A stretch of 33,333 nt of DNA, from the NCBI GenBank assembly GCA_964558825.1, contig CAZLGB010000011.1, forward strand, positions 1-33,333, given 5' to 3'. A program made the position numbers and the translations under genes. Shown piece by piece: positions 30,246-33,333 of the stretch; within the stretch, counting starts at the first letter, position 1; every line of letters starts with the position of its first letter. Source of the DNA: Phosphoribacter sp964558825 (GTDB lineage Bacteria > Actinomycetota > Actinomycetes > Actinomycetales > Dermatophilaceae). Under the pieces are notes generated by a model, which ran no database searches, was not told where the DNA came from, and saw only the letters and a list, made by a program, of their open reading frames with translations.

Positions 30246-31825
30246 CCGAGACCCGCCTGCGCGAGCTCATGGTCGACTACACCAGTGCCGACGAGCCCCC
30301 GGTGCGACTGCAGCTGGACGACGTCCTGCAGGCGGCCGGGACAGCCGCCGCCGACGACCCCGTCGCGCGCCCGATCCGCTTGCGCCCCAAGCTTTCCCGT
30401 ATGCCGTGGCTCGCCGCCGCGGCGGCCGTCCTCGTCGTCGCGCTGACCGTCGGATGGGCCGCGGTGCGTGGGCGCGACGGCGGGCAGGTCGGTCCGGCGG
30501 GACCGACCGCGAGCGGCGGCCCGAGCCTGCGGGTGCCCAATCAGACGGCGCCTGAGGGCATGCTCGATGTCCTGCGAGAGGTGGCAGCGCGGCTCGACGA
30601 CGCCGCCACCGTGACCGTCGCCGAGGCCAGCTCGTGGGCTCCCGACGAGCTCGGCTCCCCGCGCGTGCTCGAGGCCGGCCAGCGCTCCGGCGCCACGTCG
30701 TGGGTCGTCGACGGGCGTCGAAGCGGGGACTCCCCAGTCCTGGGGATCCGGGTCACCTCGCGCATCGTGCCGCCCGATGTCCCGTCGAGCTCGGTCACGG
30801 GCACCTCCTGTGACACGGCGACCGGGGGGTCGGCATCCGCGTGCCATATCGGCACCCTGTCGGACGGCCGCGGCTATCTCGAGCAGGACACCGTGGCCAG
30901 CGGCTGGCCCGAGCTGGCCGGCGACCCGGTGGGTGTCGTGCGCATTCACTCGATCACCGTCCGTGACGCCGATATCGAGATCTCGGTCGCGCAGACCGCA
31001 CGGATCCGCGGCGACTCGGCCACTGCCATCGACTGGGGCTGGACGGTGTTCACCGACACGCTGCTCGCCGCCGCCGCCGACCCACGGCTGGTGCCGCCGC
31101 GGCCCAACCCGATGCCGACTCTGCCGAGCTATCTCGGCTGCCGGACCTATCCGGCCCCCGCCGGATGCCCCGGTGCGCAGGAGACGATCTCGGGCCCGCC
31201 GACGGGGACGGCTGGCAGCACCCCGGCACCGATCGCGGGTCAACCGGCCGACCGAGTGGCCGCCAGAGTCCGCGAGCTGGCGCTCGCAGCCCTCGGCGCC
31301 GGTGCCCGCGGAAAGGTCGTCGTCCGCAACTTCACCTCGGTCGACGAGCTGGTCGAGCGCGACTATCCGTGGGCGACGAGCGTCGCCGGGGACTTCTCCG
31401 ATGCGGCCGACGACCGCTATCTGACGATCCTTGTCGAGCAAGGTGGCGCCTCGGCGAGTGGCTGCACGCAGTCTCCCGGCCTGATCGAGTGCACGCAGCT
31501 GCCCGACCTCGGCAGCGGCCGGACGGCCACGTACACGCTGGCGGCATACGCTCCGGATCCGGGTCTGCGCGGCCGCGTGGTCGCCCAAGTCCGCGTGACC
31601 GACGGATCGCTGAGCGTTGTCGTGATGGAGGCGGCCCTCGGCACGCCAGGCGGGCCGCTGCCCGGGCCGGGAAGGTTGGCCCTCAGCAAGGACCAGCTGG
31701 TGAGCATGGCGGCCGACGCGGGGCTGCGGCTGGCGCCCCCCGTGGAATGGCCCGACCCGGTCAAGGGATTCTGCCGACCCGATGCCTCCGGCAAGACCAT
31801 CTGCACCACCCCGACCGGCGGCTGA
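30242..31825 (+). CDS. Membrane sensor/anti-sigma-like protein with Cys loops, copy 2
   Basis: The 527-residue paralogue of the protein at 28066 has the same plan: N-terminus RLRELMVDYTSADEPPVRLQLDDVLQ, a membrane helix at about 55-74 (LAAAAAVLVVALTVGWAAV), and a two-half outer domain. The halves open with MLDVLREVAARLDD and VAARVRELALAALGA and close with AAADPRLVPPRPNP and MAADAGLRLAPP. Its four Cys pairs are CX10C, CX8C, CX8C and CX9C, in the same order and places as in copy 1, and the C-terminus is TTPTGG. ATGA overlap with the sigma gene. Similarity between copies is clear but moderate, so the duplication is not recent. Anti-sigma function is inferred. Confidence 0.7.
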   Translation: MTETRLRELMVDYTSADEPPVRLQLDDVLQAAGTAAADDPVARPIRLRPKLSRMPWLAAAAAVLVVALTVGWAAVRGRDGGQVGPAGPTASGGPSLRVPNQTAPEGMLDVLREVAARLDDAATVTVAEASSWAPDELGSPRVLEAGQRSGATSWVVDGRRSGDSPVLGIRVTSRIVPPDVPSSSVTGTSCDTATGGSASACHIGTLSDGRGYLEQDTVASGWPELAGDPVGVVRIHSITVRDADIEISVAQTARIRGDSATAIDWGWTVFTDTLLAAAADPRLVPPRPNPMPTLPSYLGCRTYPAPAGCPGAQETISGPPTGTAGSTPAPIAGQPADRVAARVRELALAALGAGARGKVVVRNFTSVDELVERDYPWATSVAGDFSDAADDRYLTILVEQGGASASGCTQSPGLIECTQLPDLGSGRTATYTLAAYAPDPGLRGRVVAQVRVTDGSLSVVVMEAALGTPGGPLPGPGRLALSKDQLVSMAADAGLRLAPPVEWPDPVKGFCRPDASGKTICTTPTGG

Positions 31826-31895
31826 CCGGTCCGGTCCCCGTCGCGGAGCTTGCGCGGCTGTGGACGGGCGCGGGCGGCAGGGGAGGCGCACGGCA

Positions 31896-31927
31896 TACAC
31901 TCGCGGGAGCACGCGCGAGGGAGGTGA
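31896..31927 (+). promoter_or_regulatory. dnaG -10 and ribosome binding site
   Basis: TACACT (31896-31901) is a good -10, and it overlaps a CGGCATAC 8-mer. GGAGGTGA (31920-31927) is a strong ribosome binding site 6 bases (from its GGAGG core) before the ATG at 31931. Unlike many neighbours, dnaG is not leaderless. Confidence 0.5.
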
Positions 31928-31930
31928 GGG

Positions 31931-33333
31931 ATGGCCGGGCGGATCCGCCCCGAGGACATCCTCGCCGTCAAGGAGCGCGCCACCATCGAGGACATCGTGC
32001 GCGAGCACGTCACCCTGCGGCGAGCGGGCACCGGGCTCAAGGGGCTGTGCCCCTTCCACGACGAGAAGACGCCCTCCTTCACCGTCAACCCGTCGACCGG
32101 GCACTACCACTGCTATGGCTGCGGTGAGGGCGGCGACGTTATCGAGTTCGTCACCAAGGTCGAGCACCTCACCTTCACCGAGGCGGTCGAGCGGCTCGCG
32201 GCCAAGGTCGGGGTCGAGCTGCACTACGACGACAGCTCGGGTATGCCGGGTGGTCGCCGCGACGACGCCCCCTCGGCCGGGCGGCGAGCCCGGCTCGTCG
32301 AGGCCAACCGGGTCGCCCAGGAGTTCTTCGCGGCCTACCTGCTCGAGCCGGGCGCGCGCGCGGGGCGTGACTTCATGCGCGAGCGTGGCTTCGACGGGGT
32401 GGCGGCCAAGCATTTCGGGGTGGGCTTCGCGCCGCGCAACGGCGACGAGCTGCTGCGGCACCTGCGCACCAAGGGTTTCACCGAGGACGAGCTCGTCACC
32501 GTCGGGCTCGCGGGGCGGGGGCAGCGGGGGCTTTATGCGCGCTTCCGCGGGCGCCTGCTGTGGCCGATCCGCTCGACCGGCTCAGAGGTGCTCGGCTTCG
32601 GCGCGCGGCGGATCTTCGACGACGACGGCATCGAGGCCAAATACCTCAACACGACCGAGACCCCGCTCTACAAGAAGACGACCGTTCTCTATGGCCTCGA
32701 CCTGGCTCGCAAGGCGATCTCCCAGCAGCGCCAGGCCGTCGTCGTCGAGGGATATACCGATGTCATGGCCTGTCACCTCGCCGGGGTCGAGACCGCGGTC
32801 GCCTCGTGTGGCACGGCCTTCGGGGTCGAGCACATCAAGACGCTGCGGCGCATCATGCGCGACGAGCCCGACCTCGAGCCGGCCCGGGTGATCTTCACGT
32901 TCGATGGTGACAAGGCCGGCCAGGCCGCGGCGATGAAGGCCTTCAAGGAGGACCAGCGCTGGGCCTCGCAGTCCTTCGTCGCCGTCGAGGCCGGCGGCAA
33001 GGACCCGTGCGAGCTGCGTCAGGCCGGCGGCGACCCGGCGGTCCGGGCCCTCGTCGAGGACGCCGTGCCGATGTTCGAGTTCGCCGTGCGCACAACGGTC
33101 GGGCGCTATGACCTCGACACCGCCGAGGGGCGGGTCGGCGCCGCGCGTGCCATCGCGCCGATCGTCGTCGGCATCCGCGACCAGCAGCTCGCCCTGCAAT
33201 ACAAGGCCCGCGCTGCCGGGATGGTCGGGCTGGTCCCCGAGGAGCTCGAGCCCTTCCTGCGCGAGGCCCGCAAGGCGGCCGCCGCCCGTCCCGCGCCAGG
33301 GGCCGATCCGGCGCCCGCCGCCGAGCGGCGCTT
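31931..33333 (+). CDS. dnaG: DNA primase, 3' end outside the window
   Basis: DnaG makes RNA primers at the replication fork together with the DnaB helicase. The first 467 codons are present and the frame is open to the window edge; full-length actinobacterial primases have about 600-650 residues, so the C-terminal helicase-binding domain is missing. The CHC2 zinc finger is intact with Cys40, His43, Cys61 and Cys64 (GLCPFHDEKTPSF; HYHCYGCGEGGD). The catalytic core has the N-terminal RFRGRLLWPIRS region, and the TOPRIM segment VVVEGYTDVMACHLAG carries the metal-binding Glu, with FTFDGDKAG carrying the DxD. Start ATG at 31931 has GGAGGTGA upstream. It usually neighbours dgt in actinomycetes. Confidence 0.96.
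   Translation, partial: MAGRIRPEDILAVKERATIEDIVREHVTLRRAGTGLKGLCPFHDEKTPSFTVNPSTGHYHCYGCGEGGDVIEFVTKVEHLTFTEAVERLAAKVGVELHYDDSSGMPGGRRDDAPSAGRRARLVEANRVAQEFFAAYLLEPGARAGRDFMRERGFDGVAAKHFGVGFAPRNGDELLRHLRTKGFTEDELVTVGLAGRGQRGLYARFRGRLLWPIRSTGSEVLGFGARRIFDDDGIEAKYLNTTETPLYKKTTVLYGLDLARKAISQQRQAVVVEGYTDVMACHLAGVETAVASCGTAFGVEHIKTLRRIMRDEPDLEPARVIFTFDGDKAGQAAAMKAFKEDQRWASQSFVAVEAGGKDPCELRQAGGDPAVRALVEDAVPMFEFAVRTTVGRYDLDTAEGRVGAARAIAPIVVGIRDQQLALQYKARAAGMVGLVPEELEPFLREARKAAAARPAPGADPAPAAERR

Noticed and set aside
31826..31930. Possible small RNA before dnaG
   Set aside because: Only a promoter and ribosome binding site are supported; GACCGGTCCGGTC near 31824 is too short to claim a terminator.
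29915..32461. 848-codon minus-strand frame across the sensor and dnaG
   Set aside because: High-GC shadow frame; it is antisense to the CHC2 zinc finger of dnaG and to conserved sigma region 4.

Overview
The window is high-GC DNA (I estimate about 70-73 % by eye) from an actinomycete. Actinobacterial hallmarks include a Zur/ZnuABC-UppS-GlyS cluster, DusB, Dgt and DnaG, SigE-type ECF sigma factors, a 13E12/DUF222 HNH protein, a mycothiol-dependent-isomerase-fold protein, an MmpL-type RND transporter and many apparently leaderless genes. A Micrococcales lineage such as Intrasporangiaceae fits, but that is inference from gene content and style.

Layout. 0.1-1.3 kb: DUF559-like protein, then an inverted repeat and a G-rich simple repeat. 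1.3-5.6 kb: uppS facing a zinc operon, znuA-znuC-znuB-zur, transcribed leftward behind a Zur box. 5.7-8.45 kb: two-domain GNAT acetyltransferase, small membrane protein, glycyl-tRNA synthetase. 8.8-10.4 kb: 13E12/HNH gene. 10.9-12.8 kb: SigE-type sigma factor coupled to a membrane sensor protein. 12.85-16.5 kb: ABC-2 exporter coupled to a DesK/NarL-type two-component system. 16.5-19.6 kb: alpha/beta hydrolase and MmpL transporter. 19.8-23.6 kb: an FAD oxidoreductase operon divergent from an ECF sigma factor and its partner; this stretch has a different codon style. 23.7-27.5 kb: dusB, a YdeI-like gene, a small unknown gene and dgt. 27.6-31.8 kb: two tandem paralogous sigma factor/sensor modules. 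31.9 kb to the end: dnaG, cut by the window edge.

How it fits together. Housekeeping genes (uppS, zur/znu, glyS, dusB, dgt, dnaG) form a conserved actinobacterial backbone. Accessory signalling and export modules are interleaved, mainly between glyS and dusB and between dgt and dnaG. There are four sigma factor/partner pairs in 33 kb, each with a 4-base stop/start overlap.

Most notable signals: (1) the 8-mer CGGCATAC/GTATGCCG occurs about 49 times in all reading phases, in both orientations and also between genes; (2) many genes have a TANNNT hexamer exactly 7 bases before the start codon, including a seven-codon leaderless ORF that overlaps dgt; (3) the kinase/regulator junction is tandemly duplicated, creating a 19-codon bridging ORF that keeps the overlaps; (4) the two sensor proteins of the 27-32 kb modules share a twice-repeated extracytoplasmic domain with four collinear Cys-X8-10-Cys loops; (5) there are several long intergenic palindromes and a histidine-rich repeat tail on ZnuB. 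No tRNA, rRNA, CRISPR array or insertion sequence was recognised.
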